Shown here piece after piece: positions 18,254 through 26,987 of a stretch of DNA of 64,000 nt. The notes under the pieces are model-generated. The model was not told where the DNA came from. It was given only the letters and a program-made list of their open reading frames with translations, and did no database searches. The position numbers were made by a program, and so were the translations under genes. The stretch is taken from assembly GCA_015075625.1 (NCBI GenBank), contig JABTTZ010000002.1:1116001-1180000 (forward strand). Direction: 5' to 3'. Position 1 is the stretch's first letter. Every line of letters begins with the position of its first letter. Source of the stretch: Anaerolineales bacterium (GTDB lineage Bacteria > Chloroflexota > Anaerolineae > Aggregatilineales > UBA2796).

Positions 18254-18903
18254 TGTTCAAAAAGTTCCAAAATGTAATCGGGCGAAAGCCCTTGATCGGT
18301 CAGGCTTGTGCGGAGTTTTCGGCGGGCGTCAAAGATCAGCTTGTAGAGGGCGTTGCGATTCGTCCCCATCCGCTCAGCAACGACCTCCAATGGAATGCCC
18401 TCAATGATCACTGCCTCCATTGCGGTGCGCTGGCGCGGTGTTAAGACCTCGCGGAAGGCGTTTCGGACGCGCTCCAGAACTTCGCCCTTCTCTGTCGCCT
18501 GTTCAGGGCGGTCAGGGGGGGTGCTGTTCACGCTGGCAAGGCTCAGTTCCTTGAGGTCGCCATTTTCTGTCAGCGCGTCAAGGCTGAAATCGCGGTAGCG
18601 ACTGCGCCGAAGCTCGCTGATGGCGATGCGCACGGCAACTTTTGTCGCCCATGTCGTAAATTGGCTATCCCCTCGGAAGGAATCGAGGTTGTCAAGGACG
18701 CGAAGTGTTCCTTCCTGAACAAAATCTTCCGCCATGTGCTGCAATTCTTCGCTGGCACGCCCAGCAAGGTCGCTGCGCTCATGGCTTAGGTAGTAGTAAA
18801 TGCCCCGTTGTAGACGAACGCGCAGATCAGCGATTGCCTGCTCTCGGCGCTCCCCATCGCTGCGTAAATCAGCCAGCCATGCCTCGTTTGTGCGATCCGA
18901 CAC
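18250..18903 (-). CDS. ECF-type RNA polymerase sigma factor
   Basis: A sigma-70 family protein of 217 residues. Region 2 is visible as LQHMAEDFVQEGTLRVLDNL and FRGDSQFTTWATKVAVRIAI, region 4 as LTPRQRTAMEAVIIEGIPLE plus VVAERMGTNRNALYKLIFDA. The frame opens further upstream at 18960, but a TATAAT lies inside that extension, so the GTG at 18903 (reading MSDRTNEAWLADL) is the better start. It is followed, with overlapping stop/start, by the CPBP-like membrane protein. No zinc-binding anti-sigma factor is adjacent. Confidence 0.9.
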   Translation of the reverse strand: MSDRTNEAWLADLRSDGERREQAIADLRVRLQRGIYYYLSHERSDLAGRASEELQHMAEDFVQEGTLRVLDNLDSFRGDSQFTTWATKVAVRIAISELRRSRYRDFSLDALTENGDLKELSLASVNSTPPDRPEQATEKGEVLERVRNAFREVLTPRQRTAMEAVIIEGIPLEVVAERMGTNRNALYKLIFDARRKLRTSLTDQGLSPDYILELFEQ

Positions 18904-18940
18904 GCTGAGACCCCATTGAAAGGAAAAGAAAGTAGGTGGA

Positions 18941-18946
18941 ATTATA
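18941..18946 (-). promoter_or_regulatory. -10 element TATAAT upstream of the sigma factor gene
   Basis: Read on the minus strand, TATAAT at 18946-18941 lies 38 bases before the GTG start at 18903. This places transcription start near 18934 and argues against the longer open frame. No convincing -35 box is seen. Confidence 0.4.
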
Positions 18947-18962
18947 ACCCATGAAGACACCC

Positions 18963-19496
18963 CTATGATGGGTTTTTTGGCGAATCGGTAGTCTGTTTTT
19001 GGCGTTCCTCATAGCGCCACAAAACGATGAACAAGATCGCCATCCCAATGACAATGGCATGATCGGCAAAATTAGAAACATTCGTGATCACACCGGGCAA
19101 GCGGAGGACAACCCAATCAACGACATAGCCAAAGCGGAGGCGATCCAGCGCATTGCCAAGCGTCCCCCCCAAAACCATGCCGAGGGCGATTCGCGCCGCC
19201 CAATAGCCAGGGGGAATACGCCGATAGTAGAGGATCACCCCCACCGTCATTCCCACAGCAATGATCAGAAATATATCGCCCAATTGCGGCAGCAAGCCGA
19301 ACGCCGCCCCTGTATTATAACTGAGGGTAAGGCGGAAAAAGTCCTCCAAAAAAGGCAGTGGGGTGATGATCTCTCCCACCGTCAAGGTGCGCAGGATAAG
19401 CCCTTTCGCCGCTTGGTCAGCAAGGAAAACGACAGCCGCACTAAGGATAAGGATCAGCCATTCACGGCGGCGTTGGGTGGGTGAGCGTAACATCAT
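18963..19496 (-). CDS. lspA: Lipoprotein signal peptidase (signal peptidase II)
   Basis: A 177-residue, four-span aspartyl protease that removes signal peptides from prolipoproteins. Family motifs are intact: FLADQAAKGLI in the first span, SYNTGAAFG, GGTLGNALDRLRFGYVVDW (first catalytic Asp) and NVSNFADHAIVIG (second catalytic Asp). Length is normal. It starts MMLRSPTQRRREWL. It lies between the sigma factor gene and a MITE-like repeat. Confidence 0.95.
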   Translation of the reverse strand: MMLRSPTQRRREWLILILSAAVVFLADQAAKGLILRTLTVGEIITPLPFLEDFFRLTLSYNTGAAFGLLPQLGDIFLIIAVGMTVGVILYYRRIPPGYWAARIALGMVLGGTLGNALDRLRFGYVVDWVVLRLPGVITNVSNFADHAIVIGMAILFIVLWRYEERQKQTTDSPKNPS

Positions 19497-19520
19497 AAGG
19501 ACACATTATAGCGTTAATCA

Positions 19521-19666
19521 ACTCACCTTACGCAGTTGGGTTTGTTCACCCTGTATTCGTCGAAAGGGGCAGTTTGAGGGGGCTTCCCCCTCAAAAAAGT
19601 GCATTCCCCCTCTCCCGCCACGCGGGAGAGGGGGTTAGGGGGTGAGGGTCTGTGCGTAAGGTGAGT
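19521..19666. mobile_element. MITE-like repeat, copy 1, with terminal inverted repeats and 6-bp flanking duplication
   Basis: A 146-bp non-coding element whose ends are inverted repeats (ACTCACCTTACGCA at the left, its complement at the right). The interior holds two perfect hairpins built on runs of C and G (near 19576-19593 and 19605-19636). It is flanked on both sides by TAATCA (19515-19520 and 19667-19672), which looks like a target-site duplication. A second copy is at 36137-36273. It encodes nothing, so it would be moved by a transposase elsewhere. It sits between lspA and aroA. Confidence 0.7.
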
Positions 19667-19755
19667 TAATCAATTTACTTTCCCGCTGATTCGCGGTATT
19701 GTCAGGGACGGAGATCAATGGAGATCAGACGAGGCACAGCGGGAAACACACGCCT

Positions 19756-21030
19756 ATGACAACCTATACCGTCCGCCCCTTAAATCGCCCTGTGGATGCC
19801 GATGTTGCGGTACCGGGATCAAAAAGCATCACCAATCGGGCGCTTCTTTTAGCGGCACTTGCCAACGGTGAGTCTGTGCTTGAAAACGCTCTCTTTAGTG
19901 AGGATTCCCACTGGTTTTCTGAATCATTGCGGCGGATGGGGATTGTCGTTTGGGAAGATGCCGCCCATGCCACGATGACGGTACGCGGCGAAGGCGGGAC
20001 ATTTCCCGAAAAAACGGCAGATTGCTTTGTTGGAAATTCCGGCACAACCGCCCGTTTCATGGTAGCGGCGGCGGCGTTAGGGCGGGGCGATTACCGCTTT
20101 GATGGCGTGCCGCGTATGCGCCAACGCCCGATTGCCCCCCTCTTGGATGCCCTTCGCCCTTTGGGGACGCGCTTTAGTTTTGAGGCAGACGCCGATTGTT
20201 TCCCCTTGATCGTTCATGGGGAGGGCTTGCGCGGCGGGGAAACCACCCTTGATGCGGCTGCCAGCAGCCAATACCTGACTGGACTGCTTATGGCGGCGCC
20301 CTACGCCGAGGGGGATGTGACCATTCGCCTTGCCGGGGAACTCGTCTCCGAGCCGTACATTGATATGACCATCCGTATGATGGCACAGTTCGGCGTGCAG
20401 GTGAGCATGGGGAAGGGCGTTTTCATGACCCGTACCGGTGGGCGTTACCGAGCGCAGCGCTATATTATTGAGCCAGACGCCAGCAATGCAACCTATTTCT
20501 TTGCCGCGGCGGCGCTGTGCGGTGGGCGGGTGCGTGTGCCGAACCTTCCGGCGCTCTCGCTGCAAGGCGATGTGGGTTTTGTCGATGTCTTGGCACAGAT
20601 GGGCTGTGCCGTGACGAAAACGGCGGAGTACATCGAAGTTCAGGGGACGGGGACACTGCACGGCGTTGATGTGGATATGAACGCTATTAGCGATACGGCA
20701 CAAACCCTCGCCGCCATCGCCCCCTTTGCCGATTCGCCCGTGCGCATCCGCAACATTGGTCATATTCGGCATAAGGAGACGGATCGTATTCACGCTGCCG
20801 TCAACGAGTTGAAGCGGTTGGGCGTCGATGCCGAGGAGTTTTCCGACGGGTTGATTATCCAACCCTCAGTCGTCCATCCTGCCGAAGTGCAAACCTACGA
20901 CGATCATCGGATGGCGATGGCATTCAGCGTCATTGGCTTGCGGGCGGAAGGAATCACCATTGCCAACCCAGAGTGTACGGCAAAGACCTTCCCCGATTTC
21001 TTTCAACGGTTTGAGTCACTTTACACGTAA
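19756..21030 (+). CDS. aroA: 3-phosphoshikimate 1-carboxyvinyltransferase (EPSP synthase)
   Basis: Sixth step of the shikimate pathway: shikimate-3-phosphate plus PEP gives EPSP. Motifs: PGSKSITNRALLLAALANG (substrate-binding Lys), GNSGTTARFMVAAAALG, MRQRPIAPLLDALRPLG, IEPDASNATYFFAAAAL and YDDHRMAMAFSVIGLRAEG. The ATG at 19756 gives 424 residues, the usual length; the frame is open 57 bases further but that part has no family character. The gene stands alone, not in a shikimate operon, just downstream of a MITE-like repeat. Confidence 0.96.
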   Translation: MTTYTVRPLNRPVDADVAVPGSKSITNRALLLAALANGESVLENALFSEDSHWFSESLRRMGIVVWEDAAHATMTVRGEGGTFPEKTADCFVGNSGTTARFMVAAAALGRGDYRFDGVPRMRQRPIAPLLDALRPLGTRFSFEADADCFPLIVHGEGLRGGETTLDAAASSQYLTGLLMAAPYAEGDVTIRLAGELVSEPYIDMTIRMMAQFGVQVSMGKGVFMTRTGGRYRAQRYIIEPDASNATYFFAAAALCGGRVRVPNLPALSLQGDVGFVDVLAQMGCAVTKTAEYIEVQGTGTLHGVDVDMNAISDTAQTLAAIAPFADSPVRIRNIGHIRHKETDRIHAAVNELKRLGVDAEEFSDGLIIQPSVVHPAEVQTYDDHRMAMAFSVIGLRAEGITIANPECTAKTFPDFFQRFESLYT

Positions 21031-21512
21031 CCAGAGGACACCCCCACTGAAAAGGGGGATATGGTAAGGAACGCTACCTGTCCTCGACACGAAAATGGCT
21101 TGTCTGGGAACTAGGGTGTGTTGACATTGTAACCCTAGTACACCCGCCGCTAAAGCAGCGGGCTGAAAGCAGCCACCCCTTCGGGGCTTGGAAACCCTAC
21201 CCTCCACCTCGTAAACAGAGAGGGGGACTCTCTCCCCCTTTCCCTGTGTACGGGGAAAGGCGACTGCTGCGCAGTAACCGGGGGGGATAGGGGTTCTGAA
21301 CCAAACACGTCAACAGGCGAGATCGCTTATGATCCCGCACCCTGTAAGGGCGCAATGCTTGCGCCGCTACTCATATTTCACCGATGGACACTTCCTCACA
21401 CCTTTCCCCGTCCCCAAAATGAAACTCCTTGTTATAATCGCTTTCATATAATGAAAACTCTCACAAATGCGCCCTGCTTCGGGTTCTATTCAAAAGTTCG
21501 GAGTGCTTGCCT
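21031..21512 (+). other. Intergenic region with REP-like repeat and ctaC promoter
   Basis: No gene is supported in these 482 bases. They contain a REP-like palindromic repeat (21143-21190), a G/C-run tract near 21220-21260, and an A+T-rich stretch just before ctaC with TATAAT at 21433-21438 and again at 21447-21452. The latter are candidate -10 boxes for the cytochrome oxidase operon; neither has an obvious -35. Confidence 0.5.
21143..21190 (+). repeat. REP-like palindromic repeat, copy 1
   Basis: Two adjacent short hairpins: CCCGCCGCTAAAGCAGCGGG (an imperfect palindrome) followed by GGCTGA and, 13-15 bases on, CCCCTTCGGGGCTTGG. The same pair of modules occurs in the opposite orientation at 39800-39858. 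Non-coding; probably a dispersed extragenic palindrome. Confidence 0.55.
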
Positions 21513-22631
21513 GTGAAGACTAGTCGCGTCATACCCTTCCTCATGGTGGGGGCGGTCTTCGTTGTGATCGGCGTCCTTGTTGGCTTAACGGTGCGGGTCT
21601 TTCCCGTCCAAGCCTCGGCGGAATCGGTCAGCGTTGATGCGCTCTTCAATTTTATGCTCGCCATTGCCGTCGTCGTCTTTTTGATCGTGGAAGGTGGAAT
21701 CATCTACTCGATCCTTCGGTTTCGCCGCCGCGCCGGTGACGAAACCGATGGGATCCCCCTGCATGGGAACACCGCGCTAGAGATCACCTGGACGACGATT
21801 CCGGCAATTATCGTCTTTGTGTTGTCCATCGTTAGCTATCAGGTCTTTGCCGCCACCCGAGCGCCTTCCGATGATATGCTGACGGTGCGCGTGCAAGGGC
21901 AGCAGTTCCAGTGGACATTCTTCTACGACATGCCGCCGGATAGCGACCCCGCTGTGACACCGGAACTTCGTGAGCGCATTGCCCAATACATGGTCAGCGC
22001 TGATCTTTACCTCCCCGTCGGGCGGCGTATTCAGGCAGCGCTAAGCTCCCGTGATGTGATTCATGCTTTCTACGTCCCCGAATTTCGGATCAAAGAGGAC
22101 GCCGTACCCGGACGCACGACGAATGTGTACTTCACGCCGATCAAACCACTTGAATCGTGGGTGCTGTGCGCCGAACTGTGCGGGGTTGGTCATGCCGCGA
22201 TGTCGCAGATCAACCGCATTTTTGTTGTAGAGGAAAGCAGCTATGAAAAATTCGTGGCTGATCTTTATGCCCAAGCGAAAGAAACCGCCAACAACCCCCG
22301 CGCCCCAGAGGTAGGGAAACAGTTAGTGGCACAAAAATATCCCTGTGGGACGTGCCATGTCATTGGCGAGCTTGGCTTGAAGGGGGCTGTTGGACCCTCC
22401 TTGAATGGCGTTGCCACTCGTGCAGAGGGTCACGCCGCCGCCAGTGAAGGGTTGTTTGGGGGGACGGATGCCGCTGCCTACCTGCGCGGCTCGCTTGTGA
22501 AACCAAACGCCTACGTTGTCAGCGGTTATGACGCCGGACTGATGCCGCAAAATTACGGCGACCCAACGATCATGTCCGAGGATGACTTGGAAGCGATTAT
22601 CAACTACCTGTTGACCCTGAAAGCAGAATAG
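21513..22631 (+). CDS. ctaC: Cytochrome c oxidase subunit II with fused cytochrome c domain
   Basis: A 372-residue caa3-type subunit II. Two N-terminal spans (~8-30, ~45-68) are followed by the cupredoxin domain with the CuA ligands: HAFYVPEFRIKEDAVPG and CAELCGVGHAAM. A C-terminal class I cytochrome c domain has YPCGTCHVIG (CxxCH haem site) and an axial Met in AGLMPQNYG. It takes electrons from a c-type cytochrome or other donor and passes them to subunit I. The GTG at 21513 has GGAG 9 nt upstream and is taken as the start. First gene of ctaCDE. Confidence 0.95.
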   Translation: MKTSRVIPFLMVGAVFVVIGVLVGLTVRVFPVQASAESVSVDALFNFMLAIAVVVFLIVEGGIIYSILRFRRRAGDETDGIPLHGNTALEITWTTIPAIIVFVLSIVSYQVFAATRAPSDDMLTVRVQGQQFQWTFFYDMPPDSDPAVTPELRERIAQYMVSADLYLPVGRRIQAALSSRDVIHAFYVPEFRIKEDAVPGRTTNVYFTPIKPLESWVLCAELCGVGHAAMSQINRIFVVEESSYEKFVADLYAQAKETANNPRAPEVGKQLVAQKYPCGTCHVIGELGLKGAVGPSLNGVATRAEGHAAASEGLFGGTDAAAYLRGSLVKPNAYVVSGYDAGLMPQNYGDPTIMSEDDLEAIINYLLTLKAE

Positions 22632-22662
22632 ACCGAAGGCAGTTTAAGAAAGAGGTCTTCCT

Positions 22663-24390
22663 ATGGCGACATCGGTTGGGACGGCACCACGCGCCGCCGC
22701 ACGCCCACGCGGGGCGTTGAAGTTCTTTACGTGGAGTATCGACCACAAGGTCATTGGGATTCAATACATTGCCGTCGGTCTACTGTTTTTCCTGATCGGC
22801 GGTCTGTTGGCGGAGATGATCCGCATCGAGTTGTTCACTCCGGCTGCCAGCCTGATGGTGGACGGCGGGGCGTACAACACGCTGTTCACGATGCATGGGA
22901 CGATCATGCTCTTTTTCTTCGTGATCCCCATCTTGGCAGGCTTTGGCAACTACCTTGTACCGCTCATGCTTGGCGCAAAAGATATGGCCTTCCCTTGGCT
23001 GAATGCTTTCGCCTTCTGGTTGATCCCTCCGGCAGGTGTGCTGATGTTGGCCGGATGGCTGGTGGGGCCTCCTGGTGCTGGTTGGACGAGCTATTTTCCC
23101 CTCTCTGGCCCACTTTACAGCCCATTGGATGGGCAAACTCTGTGGGCAATTTCGCTGCATCTTTTGGGGGCATCTTCGATCCTCGGCGCGATCAACTTCA
23201 TCGTCACCATTTTGAATATGCGCCCGCCGGGAATGACGATATGGCAAATGCCGCTCTTTTGTTGGGCAATGCTGGCAACCTCGATCATCATTCTGGGGGC
23301 AACGCCGTTCCTTGCGGGCGGGCTGACATTGATGCTCTTTGATCGTCTTGCCGGAACAAGTTTCTTCAGTCCGGCGACGGGTGGCGACCCACTGCTATGG
23401 CAGAACGTCTTCTGGTTCTACAGCCACCCAGCAGTCTACATCATGGTGCTGCCGGCAATGGGCATCCTCTCGGAGATTTTATCGGTACATGCCCGTAAAT
23501 CCGTCTTTGGCTATCGCTTTGTCGCCGTATCCAGCATGGCGATTGGCATATTGGGCTTTCTTGTCTGGGGACACCACATGTTCACTTCGCTGGCGCCATG
23601 GGCGCGTATCCCCTTCATGATCACCTCAATGATCATTGCCGTGCCAACTGGGGTGAAAATGTTTAGTTGGATTGGGACGCTGTGGGGGGGGAAAATCCGC
23701 TTCACCACACCCATGCTCTTTGGTTTGGGCTTCCTCTCCATGTTCGTCATGGGCGGGATCACCGGGGTGTTTTTGGGGTCTGTGCCGGTGGATGTCCACC
23801 TCCATGATACCTATTTCGTCGTTGCTCATTTCCACTTCGTCCTTTTTGGGGGAAGCGCTCTGGCAATCTTTGGTGGGATTTACCATTGGTTTCCGAAAAT
23901 GTCTGGGCGGATGTATAGTGAGCGCTTGGGGAAACTCCACTTTGCATTGACTTATATTGGGTTCTTCCTCACCTTTTTCCCGATGCACTTTTTGGGGATG
24001 GAGGGGATGCCGCGCCGGATTTACACCTACGATCCGAAATACACGCTCTTGAACCAACTGGCAACCGTTGGGGCGCTGATTATGGCGGTTGCTGTCGTGC
24101 CGTTCTTGATCAATCTCATCGTCTCGATGATTGCCGGAAAACCTGCCGGGAATAACCCCTGGCGGGCGCTCACGCTGGAATGGATGACTTCCTCGCCACC
24201 GCCAGAGCTGAATTTTGAGGGGGTGATCTTCCCCGCCCCCGATCCATATGGGTACGGGACGCCGGAAGCCGCCGCCTACCTTGCCGGAGAGGGCAAGCTG
24301 TCCATTGCCCCAGCGGGCGGGCATGGTCACGGGGAGGCAGCGTCGAAATCTTCGGCGGGGAGCGACGAGCCGCCTATTGCGGGGGACTAA
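22663..24390 (+). CDS. ctaD: Cytochrome c oxidase subunit I
   Basis: The 575-residue catalytic subunit of a haem-copper oxidase. Visible: FTMHGTIMLFFFVIPILAGF (haem ligand His), FWFYSHPAVYIMVLPAMG (CuB His and the cross-linked Tyr region), WGHHMFTSLAPWARIPFMI (two CuB His) and DTYFVVAHFHFVLFGG (haem a and a3 His ligands). The YSHP form suggests an A-type oxidase of the A2 kind, lacking the K-channel-related Glu of the HPEVY form. It is 31 bases downstream of ctaC. Confidence 0.96.
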   Translation: MATSVGTAPRAAARPRGALKFFTWSIDHKVIGIQYIAVGLLFFLIGGLLAEMIRIELFTPAASLMVDGGAYNTLFTMHGTIMLFFFVIPILAGFGNYLVPLMLGAKDMAFPWLNAFAFWLIPPAGVLMLAGWLVGPPGAGWTSYFPLSGPLYSPLDGQTLWAISLHLLGASSILGAINFIVTILNMRPPGMTIWQMPLFCWAMLATSIIILGATPFLAGGLTLMLFDRLAGTSFFSPATGGDPLLWQNVFWFYSHPAVYIMVLPAMGILSEILSVHARKSVFGYRFVAVSSMAIGILGFLVWGHHMFTSLAPWARIPFMITSMIIAVPTGVKMFSWIGTLWGGKIRFTTPMLFGLGFLSMFVMGGITGVFLGSVPVDVHLHDTYFVVAHFHFVLFGGSALAIFGGIYHWFPKMSGRMYSERLGKLHFALTYIGFFLTFFPMHFLGMEGMPRRIYTYDPKYTLLNQLATVGALIMAVAVVPFLINLIVSMIAGKPAGNNPWRALTLEWMTSSPPPELNFEGVIFPAPDPYGYGTPEAAAYLAGEGKLSIAPAGGHGHGEAASKSSAGSDEPPIAGD

Positions 24391-24488
24391 GCGCAGGGGG
24401 ATCACGGGGCGCATCTAGGGGGTATTTGCCAAGCCTTCTGGATGCTGCCTACACAAAAGTAGACAGTGAGTGGTACAAAGGATGCTCC

Positions 24489-25076
24489 ATGTCGGCACAA
24501 TTCAGCCCCACCGTCGGGTATGAAGAAATCTATCTGCGCGAACAGGCGCTGCGCAATGCCCGCACGGGACTGCTGCTCTGGCGGATTACCAACGGGCTTG
24601 TTTTTGCCTTTTTCGTCTTTGCCAACTTCCTGATGCGCAATGTCCAACCGAGTTGGCCCCCACCGGGTATCCCTCGCTTGGAGATCGGCTTGCCCATTGT
24701 GATCACGCTTGCGCTGATCGTCAGCGGTGTGTTTGCCTCGCGGGGGTTAGCGGCGATCCGCGCTGGTGACGAGAACGCCCTGCGGCAAAACCTGTTGATC
24801 GCGGTGGGGTTGGGGGTCGCCTTTTTCGTCGGCATTGTGATCGTCACAGCGCGTATTCCCCACAGCGGGGCGTACAGTTCGATCATCCTGGCGATGAATC
24901 TCTTTCACGCCCTTCATGTGCTGGTTGGGGTTGCCCTTTTGGGTATTGTCACTATCCGTTCAGGAGGCGGGCGCTACACAGCCGCAAACCACTTCATGGC
25001 AGAAGGAGCTGTTGTTTTCTGGCATTTTGTGGACGCCATGTGGCTATTTTTCTTCCTCGTGATTTATGTCTTCTAG
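24489..25076 (+). CDS. ctaE: Cytochrome c oxidase subunit III
   Basis: A 195-residue, five-span subunit III, shorter than the seven-span mitochondrial type. Motifs: LREQALRNARTGLLLWRITN, SIILAMNLFHALHVLVGVAL and the C-terminal EGAVVFWHFVDAMWLFFFLV, typical of the family. The ATG at 24489 has AAAGGA 6 nt upstream and is clearly the start; the open frame extends 63 bases further without family similarity. Third gene of ctaCDE. Confidence 0.94.
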   Translation: MSAQFSPTVGYEEIYLREQALRNARTGLLLWRITNGLVFAFFVFANFLMRNVQPSWPPPGIPRLEIGLPIVITLALIVSGVFASRGLAAIRAGDENALRQNLLIAVGLGVAFFVGIVIVTARIPHSGAYSSIILAMNLFHALHVLVGVALLGIVTIRSGGGRYTAANHFMAEGAVVFWHFVDAMWLFFFLVIYVF

Positions 25077-25131
25077 GGGTATCATTGCCCATAAGTGACT
25101 TAGCATTGCCTCTTGCACAAGGACTCTCGAC

Positions 25132-26166
25132 GTGATACTTCCCTTTTCTCTACGACCCGGACTCTTGCGCAGCATCATTGGCGCGGCTGCCTTTGGCGCA
25201 GCATTCAGCATGGTCTACCGTGCCTTTGCGCAAGGTGAATACTACGCCATTGCCGCAGCGTTTTTCCTGTTGCAGGGCTTCCTTTTTGGGGGGCTGCGCG
25301 GGATGCTCATTGGTGGGGTATTTTTCGTCCCCGCCTATTTCTTACTGCACTTTCCAATCGCGCAGCAGAGCGATCCCTTTGGGAACATTCTGCTGACCCT
25401 TGCCGTGTATGTGGGGGCGGTGCCAACGATTTACCTTGCCCACGCCTTTGTGCTGAAGAAAATCCTCGGCGTGATCATCTCGGCGGCAGTGATCGTCCCC
25501 GGCTATGCCACACTGTTGATCGCCCCCGGTTTCATCAGCACCGCCATTCCCCTTGTTTACCAGCGGGGGCCAGGTGTGAGTGTGGGGGCAAGTTTGGTCT
25601 TTGCCGGGTTTGGTCTTGCCTTTGGCTACCTGTGGGGGATTGGTGCGGTGAGCGCGGGGGCATCTGCCCATGAGGGACCGAATTATTACGCTGCTGTTGC
25701 CGAATTGGAACAGCCCAAACCGCGCCCTGTCCGCCAACTGCGCGAACAGGTGACAAAAGCGCTCCCCAACATTTTGGCACATGTCCAGCCGATGATTCGC
25801 CCAATAGTGATTACCCTCGGCGTGATCACGCTCGTTACGGGAGCGATCTTCTTCGTGGCGCTCAACCCAATTGTCCCTGTCTCCCGCGCCCAGACCTATA
25901 ACACAGCAGCCAGCGCCACCCAACTGACGGGGGAAAAGCTGATCACCTTCCTTGTCTTTGGCGGGGTAATCATCGGCGCAATTGTCAGTTTGGCGGCGTT
26001 ACTTGCCGTTGGGATCAGTGTTTTAAACCGTAACGTGAATGTGGCGAAAAAAGAGCAGGTAGTTCCGGCAAATATCAAAGGGACGAAACTTGCCCGTTTG
26101 GGAAATTTTGCCCTCGATTGGGTGCGTGACATTCTGAACGGTGTTACCAGCGTTTTCCGAGGATAA
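25132..26166 (+). CDS. Multi-pass membrane protein in the cytochrome oxidase operon, unrecognised
   Basis: A 344-residue protein with about eight hydrophobic segments: six or so in residues 15-175, then a soluble loop (~180-220, PRPVRQLREQVTKALPNILA) and two more spans, ending in a basic tail. It starts at GTG 25132 and follows ctaE by 55 bases, in the same direction. I know of no family that fits. Its place suggests an accessory role with the oxidase, but that is only context. It could equally be the first gene of a bioY unit, since bioY follows seven bases later. Confidence 0.65.
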   Translation: MILPFSLRPGLLRSIIGAAAFGAAFSMVYRAFAQGEYYAIAAAFFLLQGFLFGGLRGMLIGGVFFVPAYFLLHFPIAQQSDPFGNILLTLAVYVGAVPTIYLAHAFVLKKILGVIISAAVIVPGYATLLIAPGFISTAIPLVYQRGPGVSVGASLVFAGFGLAFGYLWGIGAVSAGASAHEGPNYYAAVAELEQPKPRPVRQLREQVTKALPNILAHVQPMIRPIVITLGVITLVTGAIFFVALNPIVPVSRAQTYNTAASATQLTGEKLITFLVFGGVIIGAIVSLAALLAVGISVLNRNVNVAKKEQVVPANIKGTKLARLGNFALDWVRDILNGVTSVFRG

Positions 26167-26173
26167 GAGGACT

Positions 26174-26749
26174 TTGACCACACAAATTCAATCGCGGACA
26201 ATGCCCCGGTGGGTTATCACCGGGCTGCAAATCGGTTTGTTTGTCACCTTATTAACAATCAGCGCAAAAATTCGCTTAACCATTCCCGGCACGCCCATCC
26301 CCATCACCATGCAAACACTCGCCGTCTTGCTGACGGGGATGATTTTGGGTCCGGTGAAGGGTGCGGCGGCAGTGATCGCCTACGTCGGCTTGATCTGGCG
26401 GGGAGTCCCGCTGGATGCGAACGGGTTGGGCGCGGCGGCGCTGATCAGCCCCACAGCGGGCTACCTGATCGGCTTCATGCCCGCCGCCTTCCTCGCTGGG
26501 ATTGGTTGGCAGGCGAAAGGGTGGCAGCGGTTCTTCAATGCGCTTGGCTTTGGGCTGATCGCCGTCGTCGTCATCTTTGCCTTTGGTTGGTTGGGGTTGT
26601 TCACCCTTATGGGCGCGGCGGATAAGGCGTTCATGGCGGGGGTTATCCCCTTCGTCTTTATTGATTTTGGGAAGGCGCTGCTTGCCGCTGCCCTCGTCAC
26701 GTTGGGGCGGGAATCATGGGCGCGGTGGTTTGGGGCGGAACTATCGTAG
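26174..26749 (+). CDS. bioY: Biotin transporter BioY
   Basis: S component of an ECF-type biotin uptake system, 191 residues from the TTG at 26174 (GAGGA 10 nt upstream), or 183 from the ATG at 26198. Family signature: TIPGTPIPITMQTLAVLLTG, then GAAAVIAYVGLIWRGVPLDA and SPTAGYLIGFMPAAFLAG. About six membrane spans. No bioM/bioN energising genes are next to it, so it either works alone or shares an ECF module encoded elsewhere. Confidence 0.92.
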   Translation: MTTQIQSRTMPRWVITGLQIGLFVTLLTISAKIRLTIPGTPIPITMQTLAVLLTGMILGPVKGAAAVIAYVGLIWRGVPLDANGLGAAALISPTAGYLIGFMPAAFLAGIGWQAKGWQRFFNALGFGLIAVVVIFAFGWLGLFTLMGAADKAFMAGVIPFVFIDFGKALLAAALVTLGRESWARWFGAELS

Positions 26750-26767
26750 TGGGGGTAATTCCTCATT

Positions 26768-26900
26768 CCCTAGTAGACCATCAAGAAGGTACCCATAGAA
26801 AGAAACAGCCCTCACCCCCTCGCCCACAGAATTTCTTCCCTTTCTCCGCGTGCGGGGAAAGGGGTTCTTTTAGAAATCACTGTGGCGGACTACTAGTTCC
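26768..26900. repeat. Degenerate MITE-like repeat with imperfect inverted ends
   Basis: The gap between bioY and recF contains CTAGTAGACC near the left end and its near-complement GGACTACTAG near 26890. They enclose C-run/G-run hairpin sequence similar in style, not in exact sequence, to the element at 19521. No gene is seen. Likely another decayed non-autonomous element; moderate to low confidence. Confidence 0.35.
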
Positions 26901-26987
26901 CGGACAAACCCTTTAGGGCGGGGTGATCCATCCTAGCCCGTCCCCGTTTAGGGGCGGGCGCGGGGTTAAACCGGTAGTCACCGATCA

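Noticed and set aside
20077-20862. Leftward 261-residue open frame
   Set aside because: Antisense to aroA, whose motifs are complete over this stretch.
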